Below, piece by piece: positions 1-11,264 of a stretch of DNA of 64,000 bases. Within the stretch, counting starts at the first letter, position 1; every line of letters starts with the position of its first letter. Under the pieces are notes generated by a model. It was not told the DNA's origin, searched no databases, and saw only the letters and a list, made by a program, of their open reading frames with translations. The DNA is from Gnetum montanum (Eukaryota > Streptophyta > Gnetopsida > Gnetales > Gnetaceae): contig MNCI01010443.1 in assembly GCA_015680685.1 (NCBI GenBank), forward strand, positions 1,832,235 through 1,896,234. Reading direction: 5' to 3'. A program made the position numbers and the translations under genes.

Positions 1-367
1 GCTACAGTACCGCTATAGTATTTTTTCAAAAAAAACACTCAAAACGGGCCTGTTACAAAGCCAAATTCGCTGCGATTCGCACCTACTTCAAACCAGTCTA
101 AGTCCTAACGGCCCCCAACATGGATCAAGGCATACAATACACACAACATAACAATTCCAAGATGACTTCCTCTTACCCGAGATCACCATCCACGTATGAC
201 TATGGTTCTTAATTTCATACTTAGCCAAATTTTCTCCCGTTTACACTGTACACGCAGGACACTTAGAAAAATTTTCAGTGTTCACACATCGGACACTCTA
301 CACACTTAGCCCAAAACACACTCGGCACCTGTTACCTAGCTCATATGTTGCGCCGTCACACATCACC
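1..367 (+). other. 5' leader of TE-1
   Basis: Non-coding sequence upstream of the gag start. It carries a few short T- and A-runs. The end of the 5' LTR and the primer binding site are not visible, so they lie before base 1. It lacks the dense GCGTCTACGC array found in the corresponding leader of element E. Confidence 0.5.
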
Positions 368-3300
368 ATGGAGTCATCCCAGACCTCTAATGCACATGCC
401 TTCATAGTCCCCACACAAGAACAATACAACTTTATCTGTGTGAAGATTCAGGCCAACCTTCCTATTGACCACACAGAACAGGAGGCAAAACGAAACTTCG
501 AGCACATATACATGGAGGTCATGAATTTGCCCCTCCATATATGACATCATCCCCCTTTCTGATCCTCATCATAGCCTCATCTCCCAACTCCTTCTGGCAA
601 GGGGCCAAAACACACGGCAACCCAATGAGGAGCCCCGAAACCAACATGATAGAGATGACTTCGAGGCACAATCCGAACCTGAGGATTCATACCACACCCT
701 CAGTCCCCATGCCTACGTGAACCCATCACTCCATCCTCGCATGGGATAGACGACCACTCACCAAGCATCAATGAGCACACAAGCACCGGTATCCCAACAG
801 AGATTACCCACCCCCATCTCCACCCAGTACATACCACACGTGCAAACGCATGGGGCCACTTTCACTACATTGGCCCTGCACATCCAGGGTGCCACTTCAC
901 AGTTTGTGGCTAGGCAAGGAACCATACCCCTTGTTCAACAACCCACTCACTTCAACGTGCCACACCCCACAACCACAACTCTAAACATTGCTCCATAGCA
1001 ACAAATGAAAAACCAACAACCTCCGCAACCAACTAATCTACCTACCGCTCAGGAGTGGGCAGAAGCAAAACAGATGATGCAAGCATTAGCGGATGAGATA
1101 AAACAACTCAAAGCTAAAAACACTGAACAAGTTAAAGTACTGGATTTCTATCGTGACGATCCAATTAGCTCTTTAGTGCCACCGTTAGCTTTACCCAAGG
1201 GAATCGCATTGCCCCAGTTAACCAAGTACAATGGGGAGGGAGATCCAAATGCTCACTTAGTCACGTTTCGATTAGAAACTCTATTGCTTCAAGCTTGGCC
1301 CCACGCAATCTTGCGAGTGTTTGCTATGTCCTTAACGGGTGTAGCCTTAGACTAGTACAGAGCCTTGCCATGTAACTTCATATCCTCTCTTGAGGATCTC
1401 TTACACCAATTCGTTACCAGGTTTAAGTACAACCTGAAGCCTGAAGCAACCCTAGACACTCTAATACAGGTGAAACAAGCACCACTTGAGCCTGTGAAAA
1501 AGTTCATTCAACGATGGAGTGTAGCCCTTAACGAACTTCATGAGCCCATCCCTGAAAAGTATTTACTTACGATTCTGAAGGGAGCCGTGAATGACTTCAT
1601 TAAGTCAAAACTGTACTACATGAGCGCTCAAACGTTGAGCCAAGCATTCACACAGATCAAGAACATTGAACAAGCTGCGCAAACCAGCAATGACCTCGCC
1701 TATGTGGCTTACAAGAACCAACATGTTGCCAAACAAAAGGCGATAACAGAAACTGTGGCCGCAAGCACAAAAACAACTAACACCAGTACCAACCCGCCTG
1801 CAACAATAGGGGCCACCTTAAGGTCCAATTTTCAACGCAAGGATCGCTCTAAGTACACATCACTACCTGCGTGACCTTCGGAACTACTAGAGCACCTCCT
1901 TAAAGCCGGGCAAATCCAATACAAACACGTAATGGAGAATGCTTGCCGCCGACATGATAGGTACTACGAACTACTAAGGAACCCCACCTTAGCAGCACCA
2001 AATGAGCCCCCGGTTCCACGACATTTCAAGTTAGACCAATTTTGTCACTACCACCAAATGTCCGGTCACAAGACCGACACCTGTCGTGCGTTAAAGGATG
2101 ATCTACAAGCAATGATAGAACGGGGCCAACTGAACGTCAACACCCTGAATCAACTGAGCACAGACGATGCCTCCTATGTCATAAACTCCATTGGAATAGA
2201 TAGTAAGCCTAAACCTGTGCAGCAATCTTTTGTGATTCGTGTGCCTCCCAGCAAGGCAATAATCCCCTCCACCTCCACGAGCAAGGGGCCTCCCATCGTC
2301 ATCAAGGTGCCACCTAGAGCACTGACAGCACCTTTTGTGGTCAAAGTACCACCACCACACACGTCCGCTAAGACGTTAAACTGGCAAGATTCAATACAAT
2401 TCCGAGCTCCGAAGACACCCTTTGTGGTCAAAGTACCACCACAGTTGTCTGCTAAGATGTTAAATTGGCACGATGCACCAACGGCAACAACAAAGAAACC
2501 TTTCGTTATCAAGGTGCCACAACAAGCTAGTCAAACACCAACAACTCCTCCTAAACTACCATTTGTTATAAAAGTGCCACCACGCTATGGCCCCTCACCT
2601 ACCCAGAGCCCAACCGTAGGAAACGCCTCAACCTCTCCTCCCTCAAGAGTCAACCTTGCCAACAACACGGATAAGCCTACCAAATGGCAACAGAAGAGGA
2701 CAAACGAACAACGAACAATACCTGCAACTGAAACAAAAGACACACCTAGTATACAACAACCGAACACTGGGGGCCCTGTCCCTAATCCCAAACAAACCAG
2801 GCCCGAGCCCTCAACCCATACAGAGGCAACCAACACAACGACAGATAACACAGACTTTGTAACTACATTGGCCCAGGTGAAACAAATGCTCAAACAAAAG
2901 AACACAACCATGAGCTTGTACGATTTGGTCATGACATCATTGGCTCATCGTGAAGCCTTAGCACAAATGTTAGCATCTATTTCTGTTACAGAGGACATCC
3001 CTGCTAACATGGAATCCATCCATGCAACGATTTCACAACACACACCACAAGAATTAGGTTCCAACATCTTAGCCTTCCGTGACGATGCAGTTAAAGTCAA
3101 CCCCGAACGAGGGGAAGTCACAACAGCTCCATTATTGATTAGTGTACGTGTTGGGCAATGTACCATTCGCAGAGTGCACATTGATGACGGTGCAGCAACA
3201 AACGTAGTTCTATACTCCGTCATCGACAAACTAGGCATGGCAGATGAGATCATGCTAACAGAAATCGTGTGTTTAAAATCTTTCAATGGATCATGTGTCA

Positions 3301-3827
3301 CAGTCAAGGGCACAATCAACTTAGCCTTTGTGGCAGGTGAACAATTCCCCACCAGCGCGGAGTTCACTGTCATAGAAGAGATGCCCAGTTTCAACATGAT
3401 TCTTGGTAGACCTTGGCTAGCACAACAACGAGCCGTTTCCTCACCGATACATCAAGAAATCCACCTTCCATACGAAGGTGGACAAGTCATTATACATGGC
3501 GACAACACTCCCTTTCAAGCTGACCATAACATAGACATGTCACAGGTCTTAAAAGAGGAGCCTCTTGAAGCAACACCCACAACAACCAATACAACACCTA
3601 GAGCTAAAACGCCCGAACGAGGGGTAAAAACTGAAAGCCTCCTAGAGCAAACTAGCGCGCCTCCTAGACCATGTCCGACTAAGAAACAACCGCGTAATCA
3701 AGACTCCCCTACGGCCAAAGACACGTCTAACCGCCGCCCACTCCTCACCTTTGTTCGTTGTGCATATGTCACCTTAGTTTGCATTGTACTAGCTTACGCG
3801 CTTGCATGTGGCCCGAAAAGGCCTTAA
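368..3827 (+). pseudogene. gag-pro: gag-protease of TE-1, broken
   Basis: The ancestral gene encoded the capsid polyprotein and an aspartic protease of a Tat-like element. The N-terminal part (368-544, around QEQYNFICVKIQ) aligns with E near 41010-41100. A frameshift lies between 544 and 747, after which a single frame runs to 3827 with in-frame stops at 747 (TAG), 996 (TAG), 1353 (TAG, where E has Trp) and 1872 (TGA). The capsid region covers about 1140-1700. A CX2HX4HX4C zinc knuckle starts at 2043. A row of repeated FV(V/I)(K/R)VPP motifs lies at 2225-2585. The protease active site DDGA is at 3183-3194, followed by FNMILGRPWLAQ. The last 30 residues are hydrophobic (YVTLVCIVLAYALACG) and have no counterpart in E, so they may come from the deletion junction. 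The protein is not expected to be made. Confidence 0.85.
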
Positions 3828-5207
3828 ACTACTACCTTTTCACATTATTTTCTATTCACTTGTGCATTTCAATTCATGTTTTCTGCAGTGGCTATTTAAC
3901 ATTATTTTCTCTAGTTGCTTTTGTTTACAGGATCTTATGGACGCACACCCATGCATCCACACAGAGCAATCCTGGCATCATGACTTAAAACTGATACCAC
4001 AGAATGTCCTGGCATCATGATGGTAAACTGACACCACAGAGCTTCATCTGACATGACACTAAACTATCACACTCATTCACCAGAGTCTGCTAAGACTATA
4101 AACTGGCTTGCCTCTTCATAGTCCTCCACGACTATAAACTAGCATCGTACAGTCTGCTAAGACTATAAACTAGCAAGTTCACATCCGGCACATCACTCCG
4201 CCGCTATGCTCATTCATCAGCTTCACTGCATCGCTCGCCATCAATCGCCCTTATCAGTATCGCTGTCATCTAACCACAGTGCCTGCCTTCCTTCAACATC
4301 TCTGCGCCATTGGCTGCCATGTAAGTCTAAGCTCGTCTATTCGCTCATGGTTTTTCTTGTCTCCTTGGCGTTATGTTTGCAGGCTGACACCCAAAAGTTT
4401 CGCACAAAGATGCACTTCACCGTAAGCAGTGAGGTAAGACAATGTTCGCAGCATACCTGGCAGGACTAAATCAAACCATTCACTAGTACATCCCCATTCA
4501 TCGACAAAATTCTTTATCCATCCGCCAACACATTTTACCCCGGCATCCCCTCGACACACCCAGTACATCTAAAACAGTGTACCATTGTAAAGCAGCTGCA
4601 ACACGCAGCACAACAACTGCGCATGAGTACAAGAGCAGAGCAAAAGTTTACGCCGCAAAAAAAAAAAAAAATGAGACCCCGAGCACTTCCCATATAAGTC
4701 CCAGGCGGGAAGGCGGTCGTCTCAAAACCAAGTACTCATGTCTAAAATGGTCAAAAGGCATCCAGTTGCATGGCTTTGGCTCCCCTCCAATAGGTTCCCT
4801 TGAACACTAAACATGGGCCCTGTTCTTCCAAAGCATGTAACACATCCTCCCGTAGCTTTGTCCCCGCCAACAGGATTCCCTTGAAAGCTAACCGAGGGCC
4901 CTGTTCTGCCAAAGGACAAAAATTGCATGCCTGAAATCCGCGTCTGCTAAAACATTGGCTATTGACAAGAACTAGCATGCCGCATACCCGAGCATTCCTG
5001 TCCACGCAATTCCTTGGGCAGTCACTAATCCCCACAATATCTATCCTCCTACTCGCTACAAATTTCACTTTCCCGATCCCATGTACTACTAAACACGGTG
5101 CGATGACGTCTCGTCCAGTGGCAGTAGACAATGTCTCTATCAAGTTGCTTGTGGTGTTTTGCACTTCTTTATCGACGCTTCTCAGGTCGATTCCTCCAAG
5201 CATCAAC
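3828..5207 (+). other. 3' non-coding tail of TE-1
   Basis: No gene is supported here. It contains degenerate direct repeats around TAAACT (3960-4180), a sequence with GTAAGT at 4321 and a pyrimidine tract ending in TTTGCAG at 4382 that looks like a 62-nt intron, an A-run near 4660-4673, and two related segments containing GGGCCCTGTTCT (about 4795-4840 and 4870-4915). Most of it aligns with E 54000-55255. Short reading frames in it are not conserved and are not called as genes. Confidence 0.7.
3960..4180 (+). repeat. TAAACT-type degenerate tandem repeats
   Basis: Imperfect units follow the pattern CCTGGCATCATGACT-TAAACTGATACCACAG and then GACTATAAACTAGCA. The same family lies at 53895-54260 and, with other flanks, at 44940-45150 and 50064-50290 in element E. 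Confidence 0.65.
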
Positions 5208-5220
5208 AAAGAGGGGCCAA
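5208..5220 (+). other. Polypurine tract of TE-1
   Basis: AAAGAGGGGCCAA sits directly before the TG that opens the 3' LTR. The same sequence precedes the 3' LTR of element E at 55256-55268. It would prime plus-strand DNA synthesis. Confidence 0.75.
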
Positions 5221-6414
5221 TGAAACACCACAAAATTCAGAGCTTAGTACTTGTCCGACACCAAACAGGTCCCTGGGGCCTACGAACGACGTCGGCTGCA
5301 TGAGATTTCACACACGCGACAACCTTGGGAATCGCAACACTTGGTTTTTACTAAGTACATTGTGCCAGCGTATACGCCCAGTGTGTACACCCAAGTTCAC
5401 ATCTCCAGCGTATACGCCTGGCCCTCACAGCGTATATGCCCGACACTACAGCGTATACGCCCGACTCCCCAGCGTACACGCCCAGGTACTGCAGATGCAC
5501 ACGCTCGACGACAAGATCTCCAAATGACAGCCTGAAGACAACACCAAAGAGCAAGGATTGAAGCAAGTGGACACCCTTCAACGTATACGCCCAACGTGTA
5601 TGCCAGCATCCATCAGTGTATACGCCCAGTGTGTACGCCAGCACAACATCTCCACCCAAGTTCACACGCTCAGCACACCCAGCGTATACGCCGACCTGAT
5701 ATAGCGTATACGCCCAGTGTATACGCCCAACACTTGTAATATTGTACATTTGTAACTTGTGTGCATCCGGTCAACGCGCCACGTGTCGCCCAACCCAAAT
5801 CTAGCGTAACAACCTGTATAAAAACTCCCATTTTCCACTTTCACCAGGTCGGTTGGCAAAATCCCGGAGCATACCAGAGAACATTTACGCTGCGCACCAG
5901 AGCTGAAACCCTCTTACGCTGGAAGCCTTATACACTGTAGATACTCTCTACGCTCCGCCTGCCCTGCGAACCAGAGTCATCCCTGTATACGCCGGGGCTT
6001 TTCGTCCACCTTGTGTTCCCACACGACTGTGTTAGACCGGTGCACTGTACTTTGACTCTGCAATATCATTGTTTACATTTGCTACATGAGTCCTTTTACA
6101 GTTTTATGTCAATTTGGCCCACGAACTGTTTACGCCTGTTTACGCTCACGCTTCGTTGGCATCCATTTACGCTTTACGCTGTTCTGTTGCCTTGTTTACG
6201 TCCGCACATCGTTTACGCATAACCCAGCGTATTAGCACTTTGCGTACGCGCGGGGAAATCCTTGTCTGATCCGCATGCAGACCACCCAAGGTACTCTACC
6301 TTTGTTGCATTCCAGCTCACCCTCAGGCGAAGGTAGGGTCTTCTGTACGCGTCCTGCGATCTCGTGGCCTCTATTTTTTCTTCCAGCCAAAGACTGACGA
6401 TTTCAGGCGGTACA
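5221..6414 (+). repeat. 3' LTR of TE-1
   Basis: This 1194-bp LTR starts TGAAACACCACAAAA and ends GGCGGTACA, the same ends as the LTRs of E. U3 contains an array of GCGTATACGCC-like units (5365-5735) and a CACGTG core about 30 bp before a TATA box at 5817-5824. R-U5 carries TTTACGC repeats (6118-6240). The 5' partner is outside the window, so the target duplication cannot be checked; the five bases after the LTR are GTGTC. Confidence 0.85.
5817..5824 (+). promoter_or_regulatory. TATA box of the TE-1 LTR
   Basis: TATAAAAA lies at the same place as TATAAAAAGCCC in both LTRs of element E. A G-box-like CACGTGTC lies upstream at about 5780. It is a likely core promoter from position and conservation. 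Confidence 0.65.
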
Positions 6415-6999
6415 GTGTCTACGAGAGTTTTTTGCAAAGATTTAACTCTCATGGGTAGGAGATTTTAATATCATTTTATTAGTTAAACCTTGTGGAAGTT
6501 AGAAAAATTTTGAAAAAAATTTCATCAAAACCTAAGGTTTATGGCCTTCACAATGTATAGCTCACCTCCAATATTTGCACGACTGAAGAATGGAGTTAAT
6601 CAGATAAGTTGTTTGAAAGTTATGGGCTCTAGAAGGTTTTGGGCTCTAAAAATTACAAAAACTCATTCCTCATTTGAGAGCAAATGACAAAAATTCACTA
6701 AGTGTTGGGTGCTATTTATAGAATTTTTGCCCTACATCAATGGGATCACATCAATGCAGTCAACATGATTGATGGGATTCCATTGACATAGCTAATTGAA
6801 AAAAATTTCATCATTAAAAAATAAGTGAAAAAGAGTTTTAACAAGAAATTAGAGTCCAAAGGAAGTCCAAGAAGCCTAGAACACAATGAAATGCATGAAG
6901 AGGGCTAGATAATCCATAAAAAGGAGATTTTATTAGGAGAATTTTAGAGAAATTTCATGGAGTGCACAACTGGGCATAACTAATGTATAATGTGGAAGG
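6415..6999. other. Unassigned junction region
   Basis: AT-rich sequence between the TE-1 LTR and recognisable element B. Near 6710 there is GCTATTTATAG, and near 6740 GGGATCACATC, a short match to the element B LTR at about 23660. It may be a truncated LTR of B or of another minus-strand element. No clear LTR end or polypurine tract was found, and no gene. Confidence 0.3.
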
Positions 7000-8209
7000 T
7001 TTTGAATGCAAAAAATGCCTAAGGATGATGATCTTAACTAGCCTAACTAAGGGATATGTAAGTGGGTCCTCCCCATAGCAGGCTCATGCCCTTGCATGTC
7101 CTCAAACTAAGGAGTCTATGAGACCCATGGGTGATTACTAGGTATGGCTAGTTAAGGACCAATTCCCCAAGGAACTTTGATGTGTCAAACTAAGACATTG
7201 AGATAGACATGAAAAATAATAGTGAGGTGAGTTTTGAAAAGCATAGTTGGGGAAAATAGAAAGTGGAATGAAGTCTCGTATTGTGGTCACATGAAGTGCC
7301 TTGTAGATTTCATGATTAAGATAACCTAATAACACTCATCCTTAGTTAGAATTAAAACCAACCACTTTCAGTGACTTGGCACTGACACTCTAAGACTAGT
7401 CCACCCCCAAAGGCATAAGAATATCCCTGTAGATCAATCACCATTCCAAAAATAGAAGAAAAGAGAAGTAAAAAGTGAGATGGACCTTAGTTAGAGGGGA
7501 TCTTTAGGCATGGGTAACATGTCTTTCTAGTCCCATAACCAATGCTTGTAGTCTGTTATTTTGTCTAAGGTGTGTACTTTGAAATCTCATTATTGTTTTT
7601 TTTTTCAATTTTTGGATGCAAACCACACCATGTAAAGACTTAGCTTTCTCTTATTAGTTAATAGCAGTGTGGTGAGAAATCCATGAAAATAATCATGCAC
7701 CCAAGAGGGTAGGCAAGTATAGAGAGCATCAATTTCCGTTGAAGTCACATCATTGTCTATTCATTTAATCCTTCCCAAGTTTTGAAACTACTAAGGTCAT
7801 AAGTTCATTAAAAGTTTCATTAAGAAAGGGACCTCATACTTCTAAAACAAGCGAACACCATAGAGTTTTGTGGATGAATGGATGATGTGGACTCATGGCC
7901 TATTATCATGAAAAAGAAACCATATCTTAGTTATCAACACCAAAATTTAAAGATTGAATTTAAACATGAGCAATTAAATAACATTATAGTACAAACCATC
8001 ATTAATTAACAACTATAGCGGCACTTAGTCTTGGAAGCAATAAAGGAAAATAAAACATAAGTATAAAAGAAATTCAAATCAAATAAAGTAAAATATAGAA
8101 GAAAGTATAAAATATTTTAAGAAAGAGAAAAATGTACTACAATTAGTGTAAAATGAAAAAAATGAAAAATTGAGGAGCCACTTTGTATGATCAGCATGAA
8201 TGGCCATCT
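7000..8209 (-). other. Non-coding region after integrase in element B
   Basis: No gene is supported. Blocks are conserved with A and D: the segment around GTGGGTCCTCCCCATAGCAGG (7055-7075) matches A near 12030 and, on the opposite strand, D near 58395. The segment around 7490-7540 matches A 12470-12530 and D 57825-57860. The conservation shows a common family but no preserved reading frame. Confidence 0.6.
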
Positions 8210-8220
8210 CCCCCATGATT
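8210..8220 (-). other. Polypurine-like motif after integrase (B)
   Basis: On the minus strand this reads AATCATGGGGG followed by AGATGG. The same motif follows the integrase tail in A (13181-13191) and recurs four times in D. Its role is unknown; it resembles the true polypurine tract of D. Confidence 0.4.
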
Positions 8221-8239
8221 GAGTTGGAAGGAGGAGATT

Positions 8240-9480
8240 TAAAAAATTAAGCATGCATGTCCATCCGTTGAGGTGTTCTATTCATTGGCTCTTTTGGGTT
8301 CATGCAAAAGTTTGATTTGTTGCATGTTGACTAGTAGTTTCTTATTTTAGCTTTCAAGTTTGTAAATTAACATAGCCCCTAAAGGAAAGGTTTCATAGAT
8401 AATATAAAGTCCCTATTAGAATATTTGGAACTTAGTTCTTTGTGGCACATTTGTGGGATTCCAGTATAGGATCCTATCTCCTGTTGAAATTTCACTTTCT
8501 TGATTCTAAGATCATGTCATTGTTTATTGAATGCCTTGTGCAGTTGATTAGATGATAGGGCTACCTATGAGTTCTTATCTAGAAAGCTGAGGTTCATTAG
8601 TCTTTCTTTTTGTGCTAGACTTAGTTCAAGCTCAAAGTCACAAGCTGTTGATAATGTACGAAGCTTTGTTTGGATGGGAAGAATTGGTAATTTTTCATAC
8701 AGAAGTTCATAGGGAAAGTAATTAATAGAAAGTTTCCAAGTAAAGAAATAGGCCCAAATGGAATTGTTGAGTTTCATGCTCCAATCTCTCTTATATTTAC
8801 TAACAGTTCTTGTTAGTATTTTTGTTATCTTCCTATTTGTAACCTCTGCTTGACCATTAGCTTAGGGGTGGTAGGGTGTTTTTAGTTTATACTCAACCCC
8901 CAAGCATTGCATGAGCATCCAAAAGGTAGTGCCTATGAAATGCATTCTGTTATCATAAACAAGTGCACATGGCACCCCCAATCCTATTTACAACATATTA
9001 TTGTACAAATTGAGTAGCCATAAAAGATGTGAAATTAGTGATGGTTGCAACTTCTACCCATTTCGTATAGTAGTCAATAGTTACTATGATGTACACATTT
9101 CCATTTGACATGGGAGTGATGGAACCCATGAAGTCAATGCCCCAAATATCAAAGGGCTCTAGTGGTTGGATTCACTACTGAGGCTCCTCCATACTAGCAA
9201 TCATTTCACCATCACATTTGCAGCATTCATAGAAGCTAACATAGTGGTGAACATCCTTGAAAAGTATTGGCCAATGATACCCTGCCATGAGGATCTTAAT
9301 GACCATGCATCTCCTAGCATAGTGGCCCCTACAAGGGCCCTCATGAGCATCTTGAAGAATGTGCAATTGATCAACATTAGGTATGCACCATTGAACTAGG
9401 CCATCAGCACACACCTTGTAAAGGTGTCCCTTGATTTCCACGAAATATTTCTCCTTGTGATGAAACTATTATTTCTTCCT
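8240..9480 (-). pseudogene. pol: Integrase of element B, broken
   Basis: Integrase inserts the element cDNA into the genome. The zinc-binding part is clear at 9175-9441: an H-x-H pair around HEGPCRGHY, then GYHWPILFKD and CCKC. The catalytic core follows at 8800-9170, with WGIDFMGSI-like and YYTKW-like sequence broken by stops. The end of the core (8565-8777) contains SINYFPYELLYEKLPILP. The C-terminal part with FPLGAM sits at 8240-8560. Several stops and frameshifts make it non-functional. Antisense frames over it (for example 9166-9609 on plus) are shadows. Confidence 0.75.
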
Positions 9481-10408
9481 ATGGTTCCACTCCTATGGCA
9501 TCTCCTGAGTGAGAAGGTAGGCAAGAATGGCATCATACTAGTTGGATTTAGTGGCCATTTGTTTAGTTACTACTTTAACAAAGAGGAGTTCATCAAGAAA
9601 CTAATCTAAAAGTGGGATCTCCTCCCCTTTGTTGTTCCATCTTAATTAAGACAAGTAATCAGCAACCATGTTCTCATTTCTCTTTCGATCTACCATGGTT
9701 AGATTGAATTCCTATAATATTATAAGCCACTGTATAACATAGGGACTCATCATCGCCTTATTCATCAAGAACCAAATTACACTATGATCCATGTGCAAAA
9801 ACACCTTGTATCTAAGCACCACTACCATTAGTTCTTTCTCTATTGTGGCATAGTTTAACTACGTACCAACAATACTTCTACTCATATAATGGATGTAGTA
9901 AGGATGTTTCTAATCATCCAACTACATGAGCATGGCTCCCAAGGCATAATTAGATGCATTCATCATGATGTGAAAGGGTCTAGACTAGTTAGGTGCTTGT
10001 AGAATTGAAATTTCTACAAGCTTTTGGTTAAGCTACTAGAATGCACATTCACATTCCTTTGTCTAGACAAATGTAACATCCTTCTTTATCAGTTGCATCA
10101 ATGATTTAGCAATCTTAGAGAAATTCTCTATGTAGCACACTAGTGTGTCCAAGGAATGACCTCACATCTTTAACTATTGTTGGCTATTTGATAATTCCTT
10201 GGATGACCCTTTTCTTATCAGGGTTCACCTCGATCCCTTTCTCTAATGCCCCAACACAATGTTCTCTTGGACCATCAAGTGGTTATTCTACTAGTTGAGC
10301 CTAAGGTTTGTCTCCACGCATCTTTTTAGCACTTGCTCAAGACAGTCTAGGGCTTGTTCAAACATAGCCCCATAGGTGGATAAGTCATTCATAAAGACTT
10401 CCACCTTG
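9481..10408 (-). pseudogene. pol: RT C-terminal half and RNase H of element B, broken
   Basis: This is the rest of the reverse transcriptase gene, continuing from 18964 across the element A insertion. Near 10375-10400 the catalytic motif reads FMND where A has FMDD, a G-to-A change that removes a catalytic Asp. It continues through YGAMFEQALDCLEQVLKRCVETNL and into a heavily mutated RNase H region (about 9650-10000). There are many in-frame stops. Confidence 0.65.
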
Positions 10409-10413
10409 CTACC
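10409..10413. repeat. Target site duplication of element A, left copy
   Basis: CTACC directly precedes the left LTR of A and is repeated at 18959-18963 after the right LTR. Joining the two flanks restores the RT frame context of element B. Confidence 0.9.
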
Positions 10414-11251
10414 TAATGAGCAGCGAGGTAGCCCTATGCTCAACCGTACAAATACAAGCATTTCACGCATGATCTAGTCGAATTCCAAGGACTAAGTGCC
10501 TATGTGCCATTGTGGAACAAGGACAGGTTGGTTGATCATTGTCTTCCCAAACTTACTTGTATGTCACAATTGTATGGTTAAGTAAGTTTGAGGCATATGA
10601 TTTTTATAGCTTTTATGTTTTTATGTCTTGTTGCTAATAAGGGAGAAGAGAGAGAGATAACTAAGTGACTAATTTAACTTAACTATTGATTAACTAGGCT
10701 TTAAACTAATCCTAACACTAGTATCCATTCTCACTTGCCGTACACATCTTGAACCAGCGCAACACTATTGGGATTACCAAATGCTAATCGTAACTGGGTT
10801 ACTAAGTGTTACACACATGCTCAAAGTGATCGTACTATGTGTGCTAATAACAGAAATGTAAAGTTCATAAAATAAAATAAATGTAGAAAAAATTAAAATA
10901 AGAGAAATAAGCAAAAAAACAAATCTCAAGTGCTACAACGATGAATCCAAGAGCTCGTCTTTATTGTCGTACACAAGGTGTGCTCAGGTACACAATGCTC
11001 AAATAAAGATCCATCCACACTTAGACCTCTTGCTGCAGGCACTTGGAAAATACTCTAACTTGGACTTCTAAAAGAATTCCCTTGAAAGAAAGACTTCCTT
11101 CCAAGACTTCCTCCTTAAATTGTGCACCTGGGCACTATATTTATAGGTTTGGAAGCAACTACTCTAATAATTAGTAAAACTACCACTCTAATTTTAGAGA
11201 AACTTCCATTCTAATAATTAGAATAAATCGCTAGAGTAACCGCTCTCATCA
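10414..11251 (-). repeat. 3' LTR of element A
   Basis: On the minus strand it opens TGATGAGAG (ends at 11251) and closes CTCATTA at 10414, where the 5' LTR has CTCATCA, so the terminal CA has changed to TA. It aligns along its whole length with 18048-18958 but is 73 bp shorter; the missing bases fall in a set of TTTTAGA-containing repeats near the right end. A TATA box (CTATAAATATAG on minus) lies near 11150. Confidence 0.9.
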
Positions 11252-11254
11252 TAT

Positions 11255-11264
11255 CCCCACGACT
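11255..11264 (-). other. Polypurine tract of element A
   Basis: On the minus strand AGTCGTGGGG stands a few bases before the TGATGAG that opens the 3' LTR. It matches AGTCATGGGGG at the same place in D (62307-62317). Confidence 0.65.

Larger units (their letters stand above)
1..6414 (+). mobile_element. TE-1: Tat-like Ty3/gypsy element without pol, 3' part
   Basis: This is the 3' portion of an LTR retrotransposon whose 5' LTR lies outside the window. It holds a decayed gag-protease gene, a 1.4 kb non-coding tail, a polypurine tract and a 3' LTR. It is the same family as element E (39264-56502): gag, the spacer after gag, the tail and the LTR all align. The pol gene and the antisense gene of E are absent. 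The spacer after gag (near 3810-3830) matches E near 45125-45150, and the tail (from about 3960) matches E from about 54000, so one deletion or a template switch joined the two. It is therefore a non-autonomous derivative. The assignment to the Tat lineage is taken from E's pol. Confidence 0.85.

Noticed and set aside
2103-3397. Minus-strand frames opposite gag-protease of TE-1 (and 42299-42700, 44152-44406 in E)
   Set aside because: They mirror the real coding frame and have no protein signature. The true antisense gene of E lies elsewhere and has splice sites.
5351-5749. Open frames over the GCGTATACGC arrays (also 39319-39927, 40003-40378, 49043-49420, 55287-55725)
   Set aside because: They code repetitive peptides of the VYA, RIR or LRL type that come from the array itself, are open on both strands, and change between LTR copies.
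9166-9609. Plus-strand frames in element B
   Set aside because: Antisense shadow of the decayed integrase.
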